DNA from: Akkermansiaceae bacterium UBA7331
Lineage (GTDB): Bacteria > Verrucomicrobiota > Verrucomicrobiia > Verrucomicrobiales > Akkermansiaceae
Direction of reading: 5' to 3'
DNA: 64,000 bases
Assembly (NCBI GenBank): GCA_002471255.1
Contig: DKPP01000005.1
Coordinates: 1 to 64,000, forward strand
The notes under the pieces are model-generated. The model saw nothing but the letters and a program-made list of their open reading frames with translations. It was not told where the DNA came from and did no database searches. Of the stretch, positions 17,810-26,236 are shown one piece after another. The number at the start of each line of letters is the position of its first letter. Positions within the stretch are counted from its first letter, which is position 1. The translations under genes were made by a program, and so were the position numbers.

Positions 17810-19432
17810 TTAAAGACCTTCGATTTCGCCCTCTGCGTTCAGATAAATATGGCATGCATTAGGCACTTTAGGTAATGCCGGCATTCTCATAATCTCACCG
17901 CACAAGGCTACTAAAAATCCGGCTCCGTTAGCTAATTCAAAATCACGTACGGTAATGTTGAAATTAGTAGGTCTCCCGAAAAGTTTGCCATTGTCCGATA
18001 ATGAGTTTTGAGTTTTTGCCATGCAGATTGGCAACTCCGTTAATCCTAATGCCGAATATTGTGCCAATTTTTTCTTAGCAAGTGGAGTAAACTCGACGTT
18101 TGAAGCTCCATAAATCTCTTGAGCGATAGTAAGAATTTTCTTTTCTACAGGAGCCGAAACTTCATAAAGTGGCTTAAATTGTGGAGATTTTTGAGCAGTT
18201 GCTTCTACGACGACTTGAGCCAATTCTTTACCGCCTTGTCCTCCTTGTGCAAAAATGTCTGCTACAGCACATTGCACGCCTTGGTTTTGGCAAAAATCAC
18301 GAATGGTTTGTAATTCTGTCTCATCATCACCTAAGAATTTGTTAATGGCTACAACTATAGGACGATTGTATTTTTGAGCAGCACTAATGTGAGCGGCCAA
18401 GTTTTCCAGACCTTTAGTTAAAGCAGGGATATTGGTGATGGTGATATCAGGTAAAGCGACTCCACCATGCATTTTAAGAGCTCTCGTTGTGGCAACGATC
18501 ACAATGGCATCAGGTGCGATTTGAGCCTGACGGCATTTGATGTCTAAGAACTTTTCTGCGCCAAGATCGAAGGCAAATCCTGCCTCTGTGACGGCATAGT
18601 CTCCAAAATGCATCGCCATTTTGGTGGCTAATACGGAGTTGCACCCATGAGCGATATTGGCAAATGGTCCACCATGTAAGAAGCAAGGTACACCTTCGAC
18701 AGATTGCACGAGGTTAGGCATCAACGCATCCTTTAGGATGGCCATTACCGAGCCGGTGATATTAAGCTCTTCCGCATAAACGGGTTCATCATTTTTTCTA
18801 AAACCGATGATGATTTTGTTAATGCGTTTTTCGAGATCTTTATACGATGACGCTAGGCATAAACATGCCATGATTTCCGAGGCGGGCGTAATGTCAAAGG
18901 ATGATTCTCTAGGAAAGCCTTGTTTATTTAGGCCTACCATGATAGAGCGTAAAGATCGGTCATTCATATCCATTACTCGCTTCCAGCTCACCTTACGTTC
19001 ATCTAAATCTAAAGTGCGGAAATAAAGCGCATTATCAATAACCGCACTGATTAGGTTATGTGCGGAGGTAATGGCGTGAAAGTCGCCTGTAAAATGTAAG
19101 TTGATTTCATTCGACGGAGTTAAGGTGCTTTTACCTCCTCCGGTAGCACCACCCTTACGACCAAAAACAGGACCCATAGATGGCTGTCTTAAAGCTAAAC
19201 AGGCATCTTTACCTATCGCTTTAAGTCCCTGAGCTAAACCAATAGAGACGGTTGTTTTACCCTCACCTGATGGGGTAGGAGTGATGGCAGATACAAGAAT
19301 CAACTTGCCATTTTTACCGGGAGAATCTAGAGCCTTGAGATCGACTTTTGCTTTATTATGTCCGTATGGGAGAATGTGTTGATTTGAAATACCTAATTTT
19401 GCAACACAATCGGAAAAAGGAGGTGTATTCAT
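17810..19432 (-). CDS. fhs: Formate-tetrahydrofolate ligase
   Basis: A 540-residue cytoplasmic enzyme making 10-formyl-tetrahydrofolate from formate, ATP and THF. The P-loop TPTPSGEGKTT is near residue 52, followed by family stretches LRQPSMGPVFGRKGGATGGG, NEINLHFTGDFHAI and HGGPFANIAHGCNSV. Length is close to the usual 555-560. The product feeds purN (present at 10974) and methionyl-tRNA formylation. It sits between polA (34 bases upstream) and panE (22 bases downstream) in one minus-strand run. Confidence 0.95.
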   Translation of the reverse strand: MNTPPFSDCVAKLGISNQHILPYGHNKAKVDLKALDSPGKNGKLILVSAITPTPSGEGKTTVSIGLAQGLKAIGKDACLALRQPSMGPVFGRKGGATGGGKSTLTPSNEINLHFTGDFHAITSAHNLISAVIDNALYFRTLDLDERKVSWKRVMDMNDRSLRSIMVGLNKQGFPRESSFDITPASEIMACLCLASSYKDLEKRINKIIIGFRKNDEPVYAEELNITGSVMAILKDALMPNLVQSVEGVPCFLHGGPFANIAHGCNSVLATKMAMHFGDYAVTEAGFAFDLGAEKFLDIKCRQAQIAPDAIVIVATTRALKMHGGVALPDITITNIPALTKGLENLAAHISAAQKYNRPIVVAINKFLGDDETELQTIRDFCQNQGVQCAVADIFAQGGQGGKELAQVVVEATAQKSPQFKPLYEVSAPVEKKILTIAQEIYGASNVEFTPLAKKKLAQYSALGLTELPICMAKTQNSLSDNGKLFGRPTNFNITVRDFELANGAGFLVALCGEIMRMPALPKVPNACHIYLNAEGEIEGL

Positions 19433-19466
19433 AATATAAAAATAGGGTGAATGAAAAATGATTGGT

Positions 19467-22280
19467 TTAATGAGCTTCTAGCCAATTATGTCCGGTTTGA
19501 GCTTCGACAAGGATTGGTACATCATGAGGCAAAGGTAGAGCGTCTACCATGCATTGTTTAATTTTATCGGTTAAATAATGTTCCTCTTCGTGCAAATCTA
19601 CAAGCAATTCATCGTGAATTTGCAAAATAAGTCGTGATTTAGTTCCTTTCAATAAATCATGTACCTTATTCATGGCTAATTTAATCATATCTGCAGCCGT
19701 CCCTTGTATCGGTGTATTGATAGCCGTGCGTTCTGCTGCTGATCGGATGTTTTTATTAGCTGAATGTAGATCCGGTAAATATCTTCTTCTACCGCAAAGA
19801 GTTTCTGCATATCCCTTTTCGGTTGCCTCTTCGATCAGGCTGTCCATATAACGTTTGATGCCGGGGAACTCGCTAAAATAATTCTTAATTAAGTCGGAAG
19901 CTAGCGCCCTTGGACAATTTAATCTTTGCGAAAGCCCAAATGCCGATATGCCATAAATAATACCGAAATTAACGGTTTTTGCACCACGGCGCATTTCTTG
20001 TGTCACCTCTTCACGAGGCACTCCATAGATTCTAGATGCAGTTTCTTGGTGAATGTCTCTGCCTTCTTTAAAAGCTAAGCACATACCTTCGTCTCCGGAT
20101 AAAGCCGCCATGATGCGTAACTCAATTTGTGAATAGTCGGCAGATAAAATCGAATAATGCTCATTGCGTGGGATAAAGGCGGCACGAATGGCTCTGCCTT
20201 GTTCCGTCCTAATTGGTATATTTTGTAAATTAGGATCTTGAGATGCCAATCGACCTGTTGCCGTCAGCACCTGCATAAACTTTGTATGGATGCGACCGTC
20301 AGCAGGAGAAATGTATCGAGGCAGTGCATCTACATAAGTGCTCTTAAGTTTAGAGTTTTCTCGATAATCAAGGATGCTTTGCACAATAGGGTGCAAATGA
20401 GCTAAAGATCTCAAAGTTTCTTCATCAGTGACGTATTGTCCGGTCTTAGTTTTTTTCGGTTTTTCGACCAATTTGAGATCATTAAACAAGAATTCACCTA
20501 ATTGCTTTGGAGAATTGAGATTGATATCTCCATGAGCCTGCTCCTCGATAGAGGCTTTGATGGATTGGATTGTTTTTTCCAATGTTTCAGAGGCTTCACT
20601 TAATGTTGCCAAATCTACATTAATCCCTTCAAACTCCATGTCTGCTAACACGGGAAGTAGTGGTTGTTCAATATCTGACCAGACTTTTTCCATTCCGCTT
20701 TCTTTAAGCTTTGGTGTCAAATAATGGTAAAGTTGTAATGTGATATCGGCGTCTTCCGCTGAATATTCTCCTAAGATTTCCATAGGGATAGCTTTCATAT
20801 CAAGCTGATCCTTTTTCTTGGCTCCTGGGATTAAATCAAGAAGTTTTATGGTTGTATAATTCAGCAGATTTTCGGCTAAAACATCCATGCCATGTTTGAG
20901 ACCCGGTGCAATGAGTGCATGAGCTACCATCGTATCGCTAAACGGGCCATTAATTTCTAAACCTCTTGCTCTGATGACTTGAATGTCAAATTTGAGATTG
21001 TGTCCGATTTTATTAGCAGCCGAACTAAAGACGGGAGCCAACCAAGCCAAATCCTGTTTTGCTGTTACCGGTACATACCATGCCTCGTGAGGTTTGATAG
21101 AGAAGGCTATACCCAATAACTCATCAGTAAGGGGATCTAGCCCTGTTGTCTCGGTATCAAAACACCATTCATTGGCTTTAGTTAACTCATCTAGTAGCTG
21201 TTGTTGCTGGGATTCATTAGTTACAATGTGATATTGATGCTTGATATCACGGATGCATTTGAGATCCGGTTCGGCAAATAATTCCATTTGTGCCTCTCCC
21301 TCTTTAATAATAGGAGTTACGGGAGGCATCTCCTGTGCTGCTGATGCTTTTGGTTCGAAAAGTTCTCCTAATGAAGAAGTCTGCAATGGAGCATTTTTAC
21401 CAAATAAACGTGATTTAATTGTTCTTAATTCAAACTCATCCAAAATGTTTAGCAAATCATTTTGATGATAAGGCTTAGCTTTTAATTCCTCTAGAGAAAT
21501 AGTTAGCGGTACTTGGCGATCGATGGTAGCCAATTTTTTTGACAAAATGGCCTTATCGGCATTTTCTTCTACGGTAATACGTCGCTTGCCTTTTAATTGA
21601 TCGGTATTTGCGAGGAGATTTTCTACTGAATGAAATTGTTCGATAAGTGTTTTAGCTGTTTTTTCACCTACCCCCGGTATCCCCGGTATGTTATCGGACG
21701 CATCACCCATGAGCGCTAAAATATCGATGACCTGCGAAGCTTTTTCTATACCCCAATTTTCAAGAAGTATGGGTAGCGTAACGACCTCATGGTCAGCATT
21801 TCGTTTGCCCGGTTTCCATAAAAAAGTGTGTTCGGAAATCAATTGTCCCAAATCTTTGTCCAGCGAAACCATATAGCTATCATAATGACCGTCTTCATCT
21901 GCCATTTGAGTTAAGGTGCCTATGGTGTCGTCAGCTTCATATCCATCATAACGAAGAATAGGAATGTTAAAAGCTTCTAATAATCGAAAAATCTGTGGAA
22001 TCTGTGCCCTCAAATCTTCAGGCATAGCTTGTCGATTGGCTTTATATTCGGGATACATTTCATGCCTGCTTGTTGGTGCAGACGTATCGAAGCAAGCGAC
22101 AATATGAGTTGGCTTTTCGCTTTCTAAAATACTTAATAAAGTATTGGCGAACCCGAAAATGGCAGATGTGACTTCACCTTTAGATGTACGAATGGGATTG
22201 GTAATAAAAGCAAAATGTGAGCGATATGCTAATGCCATACCGTCCAGAATGAACAATCTATTAGAAGCACTACTGGTCAT
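19467..22280 (-). CDS. polA: DNA polymerase I
   Basis: A 937-residue enzyme with all three domains. The 5'-3' flap nuclease domain occupies about residues 1-310 (EADDTIGTL, GDASDNIPGIPGVGEKTA). The 3'-5' proofreading domain keeps its metal ligands (FDTETTGLD, IGHNLKFD, YSAEDADITL), so it is probably active, unlike in many PolA proteins. The polymerase domain shows LTATGRLASQDPNLQNIPIR, SADYSQIELRIMA, the O-helix RRGAKTVNFGIIYGISAFG and QIHDELLVD. Function: Okazaki fragment processing and repair. The leader upstream (22281-22730) holds the hairpin elements described separately. Confidence 0.97.
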   Translation of the reverse strand: MTSSASNRLFILDGMALAYRSHFAFITNPIRTSKGEVTSAIFGFANTLLSILESEKPTHIVACFDTSAPTSRHEMYPEYKANRQAMPEDLRAQIPQIFRLLEAFNIPILRYDGYEADDTIGTLTQMADEDGHYDSYMVSLDKDLGQLISEHTFLWKPGKRNADHEVVTLPILLENWGIEKASQVIDILALMGDASDNIPGIPGVGEKTAKTLIEQFHSVENLLANTDQLKGKRRITVEENADKAILSKKLATIDRQVPLTISLEELKAKPYHQNDLLNILDEFELRTIKSRLFGKNAPLQTSSLGELFEPKASAAQEMPPVTPIIKEGEAQMELFAEPDLKCIRDIKHQYHIVTNESQQQQLLDELTKANEWCFDTETTGLDPLTDELLGIAFSIKPHEAWYVPVTAKQDLAWLAPVFSSAANKIGHNLKFDIQVIRARGLEINGPFSDTMVAHALIAPGLKHGMDVLAENLLNYTTIKLLDLIPGAKKKDQLDMKAIPMEILGEYSAEDADITLQLYHYLTPKLKESGMEKVWSDIEQPLLPVLADMEFEGINVDLATLSEASETLEKTIQSIKASIEEQAHGDINLNSPKQLGEFLFNDLKLVEKPKKTKTGQYVTDEETLRSLAHLHPIVQSILDYRENSKLKSTYVDALPRYISPADGRIHTKFMQVLTATGRLASQDPNLQNIPIRTEQGRAIRAAFIPRNEHYSILSADYSQIELRIMAALSGDEGMCLAFKEGRDIHQETASRIYGVPREEVTQEMRRGAKTVNFGIIYGISAFGLSQRLNCPRALASDLIKNYFSEFPGIKRYMDSLIEEATEKGYAETLCGRRRYLPDLHSANKNIRSAAERTAINTPIQGTAADMIKLAMNKVHDLLKGTKSRLILQIHDELLVDLHEEEHYLTDKIKQCMVDALPLPHDVPILVEAQTGHNWLEAH

Positions 22281-22345
22281 TGGTTCTTTTCTATCATATT
22301 AGAGTAAAGATATCAAATTTTTACCCATATTCTTGTAAGATGAAA

Positions 22346-22421
22346 TTGCCTTGGCTCGTTATCTCAACGTGCCAAGGCAACCACATTTATCCAACTATAT
22401 TACCTATGAAAATCAGAACCG
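22346..22421 (+). repeat. Hairpin element, copy 1
   Basis: A perfect 10-bp stem (TTGCCTTGGC with GCCAAGGCAA) encloses a one-base mismatch and then a 4-bp inner stem CGTT/AACG. It is followed by a conserved box that reads TATCCAACTATATTACC then TATGAAAATCAGAAC. Copies 2 (22566) and 3 (46229) share the architecture and box, but the outer stem bases are quite different while still pairing. The box could start a 22-codon peptide (MKIRTGKT...). The element lies on the strand opposite polA, in its upstream region. Confidence 0.7.
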
Positions 22422-22565
22422 GCAAAACCAGTCAATGTTCGAAAATCAAACATGCTACGCACGCCTATATCTGATACTTGGTAGATAAAAAAAATGATGT
22501 GAATGTTCAAAACTGACGCCGTTTGTTGTGCGCCTTTTAAAAAAGTGAGCCAAGTGCTAAAAATT

Positions 22566-22679
22566 ATGACTGGCTTGGTGTCGTTTCACAACGGACCAAG
22601 CCAGTCATATTTATCCAACTATATTACCTATGAAAATCAGAACTACCTCTACCAGTTCATCAATTGATGAACTTGGGTT
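22566..22679 (+). repeat. Hairpin element, copy 2
   Basis: A perfect 14-bp outer stem (ATGACTGGCTTGGT with ACCAAGCCAGTCAT), mismatch, inner stem CGTT/AACG. Then comes a box identical to that of copy 1 over TTATCCAACTATATTACC and TATGAAAATCAGAAC. A second hairpin follows, the perfect palindrome TTCATCAATTGATGAA at about 22656. Read on the minus strand, the main hairpin ends in AATTTTTAG and could terminate the L,D-transpeptidase operon. Confidence 0.72.
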
Positions 22680-22730
22680 CATTACTGATATTGGTTGGAC
22701 AGGTTGGATAGGAATGTGTTCAAAAATATA

Positions 22731-23318
22731 TTATTTTTTTTCAAAAATAATTACAGTCGTGTTTAAATCCGTTGAATTGAAAAGGGTAATCATATTTTCC
22801 GGTGAGACACGGATGCAACCATGAGACACGGCAGATCCGAGCAGATCTTCTCGATTTGTGCCATGTATGTAAATGTAACGATTTTTGGTATTGGCATTAT
22901 GTGAGTCGGTGCCATCAAGCCATAAAATTCTGGTTAAGATAAAATCAGAATCCTCATTCATTTCGGAAGGAATAGCGTTAGGATAATTACCAATAGCTCG
23001 TCTTGCTTTAAAAATGGTAGAATCTGGCAGACCGTCACCGAAACGTTCAGCAATAATAAAATTTCCTGTGGGCGTTTTCGCTGAATTTTCCTCCGAACCA
23101 ATCCCTCCTATGCCACTAGAGATCGGGCATTCAAAGCAAAGTTGTCCATACTCATTATATAAGTGTAAATGCTGATCAGTCAAATTGATCTCGATATGTG
23201 AATGGCGGCTCATGAGATATACCGTAAAAGTAATGGCAGCAACGCAAAGAAGGATTGTGCCTAAAAGAGTCGAGGATATAGATCGAACATAATTAATGAT
23301 TTGCGTCACTAATCTCAT
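22731..23318 (-). CDS. L,D-transpeptidase (YkuD family), membrane-anchored
   Basis: A 195-residue protein with an N-terminal membrane helix (LLGTILLCVAAITFTVYL) and a YkuD catalytic domain. The active-site motif SHGCIRVS carries the nucleophile C168, with the supporting HGT at about residue 150. TPTGNF, about 50 residues in front, is also typical. It would form 3-3 cross-links in peptidoglycan or attach proteins to it in the periplasm. Its first 26 bases overlap the end of the phosphatase gene upstream, showing tight coupling in the operon 22731-26155. Confidence 0.88.
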   Translation of the reverse strand: MRLVTQIINYVRSISSTLLGTILLCVAAITFTVYLMSRHSHIEINLTDQHLHLYNEYGQLCFECPISSGIGGIGSEENSAKTPTGNFIIAERFGDGLPDSTIFKARRAIGNYPNAIPSEMNEDSDFILTRILWLDGTDSHNANTKNRYIYIHGTNREDLLGSAVSHGCIRVSPENMITLFNSTDLNTTVIIFEKK

Positions 23319-23769
23319 AGCCTAATGCTTTCAATATTTCATGCAAAGCAGGAATTAATTCTTCACAGACTTGATGATAAGCTTTTTGCCCGCAACCAAT
23401 AGGATCGGAAATGTCTTTGTTTGATGTAAAGCAGGTAACTAATTGTATTTTTGACTCATATTCCGGAAAGTAATTCAGTAAGATATCACGGTGTCCACGA
23501 GTCATGGTGTAAATGTGCGTAGCTTCATGAATCATTTCTTCCGTGATGGCCTTACTTCGATGAGATGAGGCATCAATTCCTAAAGAAGCTAACTCATTGA
23601 AAGATTCTTTACTAATCGGATCGCCGTCCCATGCGGATGTACCTGCTGATTCTATTCTACAGTCTAAGTCTTGTGGCCAAAAATGTCGACATAGACCTTC
23701 AGCCATCGGACTACGACAGGTATTACCGGTGCAAACAAAAAGGATATAAGGTGCTGATGGTGCGATCAT
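23293..23769 (-). CDS. Low-molecular-weight protein tyrosine phosphatase
   Basis: A 158-residue cytoplasmic phosphatase. The P-loop C-x5-R appears as FVCTGNTCRSPMAEG with C13 and R19, and the general acid Asp lies in the C-terminal DISDPIG. The ATG at 23769 is used; the reading frame extends two codons further to a TTG. The start is 6 bases after the preceding stop. Bacterial members control tyrosine kinases of capsule/envelope synthesis or act on arginine phosphate (YwlE). The neighbours suggest an envelope role, by inference. Confidence 0.88.
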   Translation of the reverse strand: MIAPSAPYILFVCTGNTCRSPMAEGLCRHFWPQDLDCRIESAGTSAWDGDPISKESFNELASLGIDASSHRSKAITEEMIHEATHIYTMTRGHRDILLNYFPEYESKIQLVTCFTSNKDISDPIGCGQKAYHQVCEELIPALHEILKALGYEISDANH

Positions 23770-23775
23770 GATCAA

Positions 23776-25209
23776 TTATTCTGCTTTTTTAGGGATGGGA
23801 ATAGCACTAGGTTCTTGAAAAATAGGCTCTTGTTCAATTACTAATGTATCAGGGGCCGGTGGTTCGTTTTTATAGTTTTTAGCCGGTTTATCAATTTCTT
23901 CAAATACGACTTTTTGTGGTAAAAAATAGCTTCCGATCGTTATGACGACGATCATCGTAATAGGAATAGTAAATTGGAACCATAAATCAAGGTACACAAA
24001 GAAAATATAGGAAAAAATCATGACACCTACAATTTGTGCTAATAGTGTCAAATTACGATTTTTAGGACTAAATTTGATCGACCAGAGAGTAAGAATTAAA
24101 AGATCTAGTAAAACAACCCATAAAGCCCACGTAGGAATTGCCGAATAGGTAACTTGAGGTAAGGGCGCAATACCTGCCATTAATGTGTGAATCGTTTTAG
24201 CCATGATTATCGCGTTATCATCAGGGCTATTGGACGGTTTTGATGGTTCGGATACGATAATGGCATCCGCTTCGTTTAAAATAGTTTTGAGTGCCTGGTT
24301 ATCCTCTTTCACCATGCCCGGAATGTTGGGGATGATGATAGATTCGGTACTGATCATTGTAGGCGGTAATGATTCCAAAGTATCAACACGAGCATAATTA
24401 TCTATCTCAACGGTACGTTGACTTCCAAGATATAATTTACCATTTAAATGAGCCTTGATATCTTTACCTTTTAAGCCAAGACGATTCATCACGGCTATTA
24501 AAGGTAGGGTAGGCACAATGTGCTTATCCCACTTGACGAATAAAGGCATAGATTTATCAGTAGCATTATCATCAACATCACTATTTTCCACAAACGTAGG
24601 GTAAATCTTTGCTTTGGTGATAATTTGTGGATTTCCCCCATGCCAACGGCTCGCTAATGGTAATTTAGAAGTATCCCCTATGATTTGTTCCGGTAAAATA
24701 GCGTATTCTTTTAAATATTCCGGTAAAGATTCTTGGCGGTTTGATTCAATAAGGGCTTGTCCGATGCCTTTGAATGGGAAACGATCCAATTCATAGCCAA
24801 TAGCCTCTTGAATAATTGGGTCGGGGGTATCAGACCATATAAGAGGGGATAACACATAGACTTTTTCAGCACCTTGTTCATAGAGATGTCGAAAAAGTAC
24901 CGTATAATCCATAGGTGCCGGTGGATAGGCAACAAAGCTATTCTGGCTGGATGATTCGTGTAGAGATAATACCGGAATTGATTTACCCTGATCTGCTTTG
25001 GAGTATCCGTAGGGTTGAATGACTAGTTCGTTATTTTCATTGATTTGATCGAAAAGAGCATGAGTCGCTGTCAATTGCTTGTTTGCTGCTAAAGGCGCAT
25101 AAAATGCTTCAATAAGAGGGTTGCTAAATGGCTCAAAAAGGAATCCTAAGCCTAAACCTATTTGAGTTAAAGCTAATATGATAATATTTCGAGCATTGAT
25201 CAATTTCAT
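23776..25209 (-). CDS. Membrane protein with CHASE2-like periplasmic domain
   Basis: A 477-residue protein. After an N-terminal membrane helix comes a 340-residue extracytoplasmic region whose pattern resembles CHASE2 sensor domains (DYTVLFRHLYEQGAEKVYVL near residue 105, then PTLPLIAVMNRLGL and GKLYLGSQ). Three hydrophobic helices follow (around residues 360-430) and a proline-rich cytoplasmic tail. No kinase or cyclase domain is attached, unlike most CHASE2 proteins. The CHASE2 reading rests on layout and hydrophobic pattern, so it is tentative. It is the second gene of a four-gene envelope operon. Confidence 0.55.
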   Translation of the reverse strand: MKLINARNIIILALTQIGLGLGFLFEPFSNPLIEAFYAPLAANKQLTATHALFDQINENNELVIQPYGYSKADQGKSIPVLSLHESSSQNSFVAYPPAPMDYTVLFRHLYEQGAEKVYVLSPLIWSDTPDPIIQEAIGYELDRFPFKGIGQALIESNRQESLPEYLKEYAILPEQIIGDTSKLPLASRWHGGNPQIITKAKIYPTFVENSDVDDNATDKSMPLFVKWDKHIVPTLPLIAVMNRLGLKGKDIKAHLNGKLYLGSQRTVEIDNYARVDTLESLPPTMISTESIIIPNIPGMVKEDNQALKTILNEADAIIVSEPSKPSNSPDDNAIIMAKTIHTLMAGIAPLPQVTYSAIPTWALWVVLLDLLILTLWSIKFSPKNRNLTLLAQIVGVMIFSYIFFVYLDLWFQFTIPITMIVVITIGSYFLPQKVVFEEIDKPAKNYKNEPPAPDTLVIEQEPIFQEPSAIPIPKKAE

Positions 25210-25216
25210 GAATAAA

Positions 25217-26155
25217 TTAGGTTAACAAATTCTTTAAAGGGGCTTCAAGCTCAGATTCACGGCAGATATTGATTAAATGAGCCAAAGCCGGATCTATTTG
25301 TTTCAGATACCATTCATTATGTCTATTATGTCCAATGTTGGCAAAGGCTCCTAGAGCTTGCATCAAACGCTGCATAGCGCAAAGCTTGAAATGCTCATTA
25401 TTAAATTCCTTATCTGTGATACTAATCCAAAACTCAATCAGTTCATTAATTTGAGTTTGATCTAATTCCGCATATGCATCATAGAGTATTGAAGCCAAAT
25501 CATATTCGGGTAAACCTAATCTCATTCCTTGAAAATCGATGAGATATGTTTTTCCTTGATGAATATGAATGTTTTGAGATTGAAAATCTCGATGGATGGG
25601 AGTGAGTGGTAGTTGAGATAGTGTTTGGTTGATGCTTGTCAGAAATGGATGGTCCAACCAAGTTTGAGAGGTTTTATGTAAATGTGTACCAATAAAATGC
25701 TCTGCAAAATATTCTTGTTCCCAACGATATAAGTTTTCATCAAAGGACGGTTGAAGATCAAACTCCGTTGGAATGGGAATGAGATGTAATTTATTTAACT
25801 CTACGAGTGCTTGTTGATAGTATTCTTTACGTTGTTGCCAAGGTGTGCCTTTGAGAGAAAGTAAATTGATGTCTCCTAAATCTTCCACTAGGGCGCAACC
25901 GGATCCGTTGGCATGGCACACGGAATCTAAAATAGCAGGTACTTTGATTCCTTGCGACTTTAGATATTGAGCGACAGGTACGAAAGAATGATTGTCTGCT
26001 CGTTGATTATCCCATGAAACTGCTATATACGACACACCATCTAATCGTAAACGAATAATCTGACGTCCGGAGGCTCCTTGTGTGATTACATTGGTGCTTT
26101 CTCTAGAGACCGGATGACCAATGTATTCAGAGACAAAGTTCAATAGCTCGTCCAT
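25217..26155 (-). CDS. APH-family sugar kinase, AmgK/NahK-like
   Basis: A 312-residue kinase of the aminoglycoside-phosphotransferase fold. The catalytic loop is PIHRDFQSQNIHI and the metal-binding loop is YLIDFQGMRLGLPEYDLASI. The closest pattern I know is AmgK, which phosphorylates N-acetylmuramate/N-acetylglucosamine at C1 during cell-wall recycling, or related N-acetylhexosamine kinases. The frame extends to an ATG at 26191, but those codons lie within the trpB terminator hairpin, so the ATG at 26155 is preferred. It heads an operon with the CHASE2-like, phosphatase and L,D-transpeptidase genes (gaps of 7 and 6 bases, then overlap). Confidence 0.75.
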   Translation of the reverse strand: MDELLNFVSEYIGHPVSRESTNVITQGASGRQIIRLRLDGVSYIAVSWDNQRADNHSFVPVAQYLKSQGIKVPAILDSVCHANGSGCALVEDLGDINLLSLKGTPWQQRKEYYQQALVELNKLHLIPIPTEFDLQPSFDENLYRWEQEYFAEHFIGTHLHKTSQTWLDHPFLTSINQTLSQLPLTPIHRDFQSQNIHIHQGKTYLIDFQGMRLGLPEYDLASILYDAYAELDQTQINELIEFWISITDKEFNNEHFKLCAMQRLMQALGAFANIGHNRHNEWYLKQIDPALAHLINICRESELEAPLKNLLT

Positions 26156-26178
26156 AGTGCTATAAAAGGATAAAAATA

Positions 26179-26221
26179 ATCCGTCTTTCATGAAACTGAT
26201 GATTAATCATGAAAGACGGAT
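26179..26221 (-). terminator. Intrinsic terminator of trpB
   Basis: ATCCGTCTTTCATGA pairs perfectly over 15 bases with TCATGAAAGACGGAT around a 13-base loop. On the minus strand it is followed by TATTTTTATCC, 15 bases after the trpB stop. Confidence 0.88.
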
Positions 26222-26236
26222 GAGGTAAGTTTAAAA

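Noticed and set aside
22280..22474. 64-codon plus-strand frame before polA
   Set aside because: It runs through hairpin element copy 1; the stem pairing explains the sequence better than coding.
26156..26191. Longer start for the AmgK-like kinase
   Set aside because: These codons lie within the strong trpB terminator hairpin (26179-26221) and are not family-like; the ATG at 26155 is preferred.
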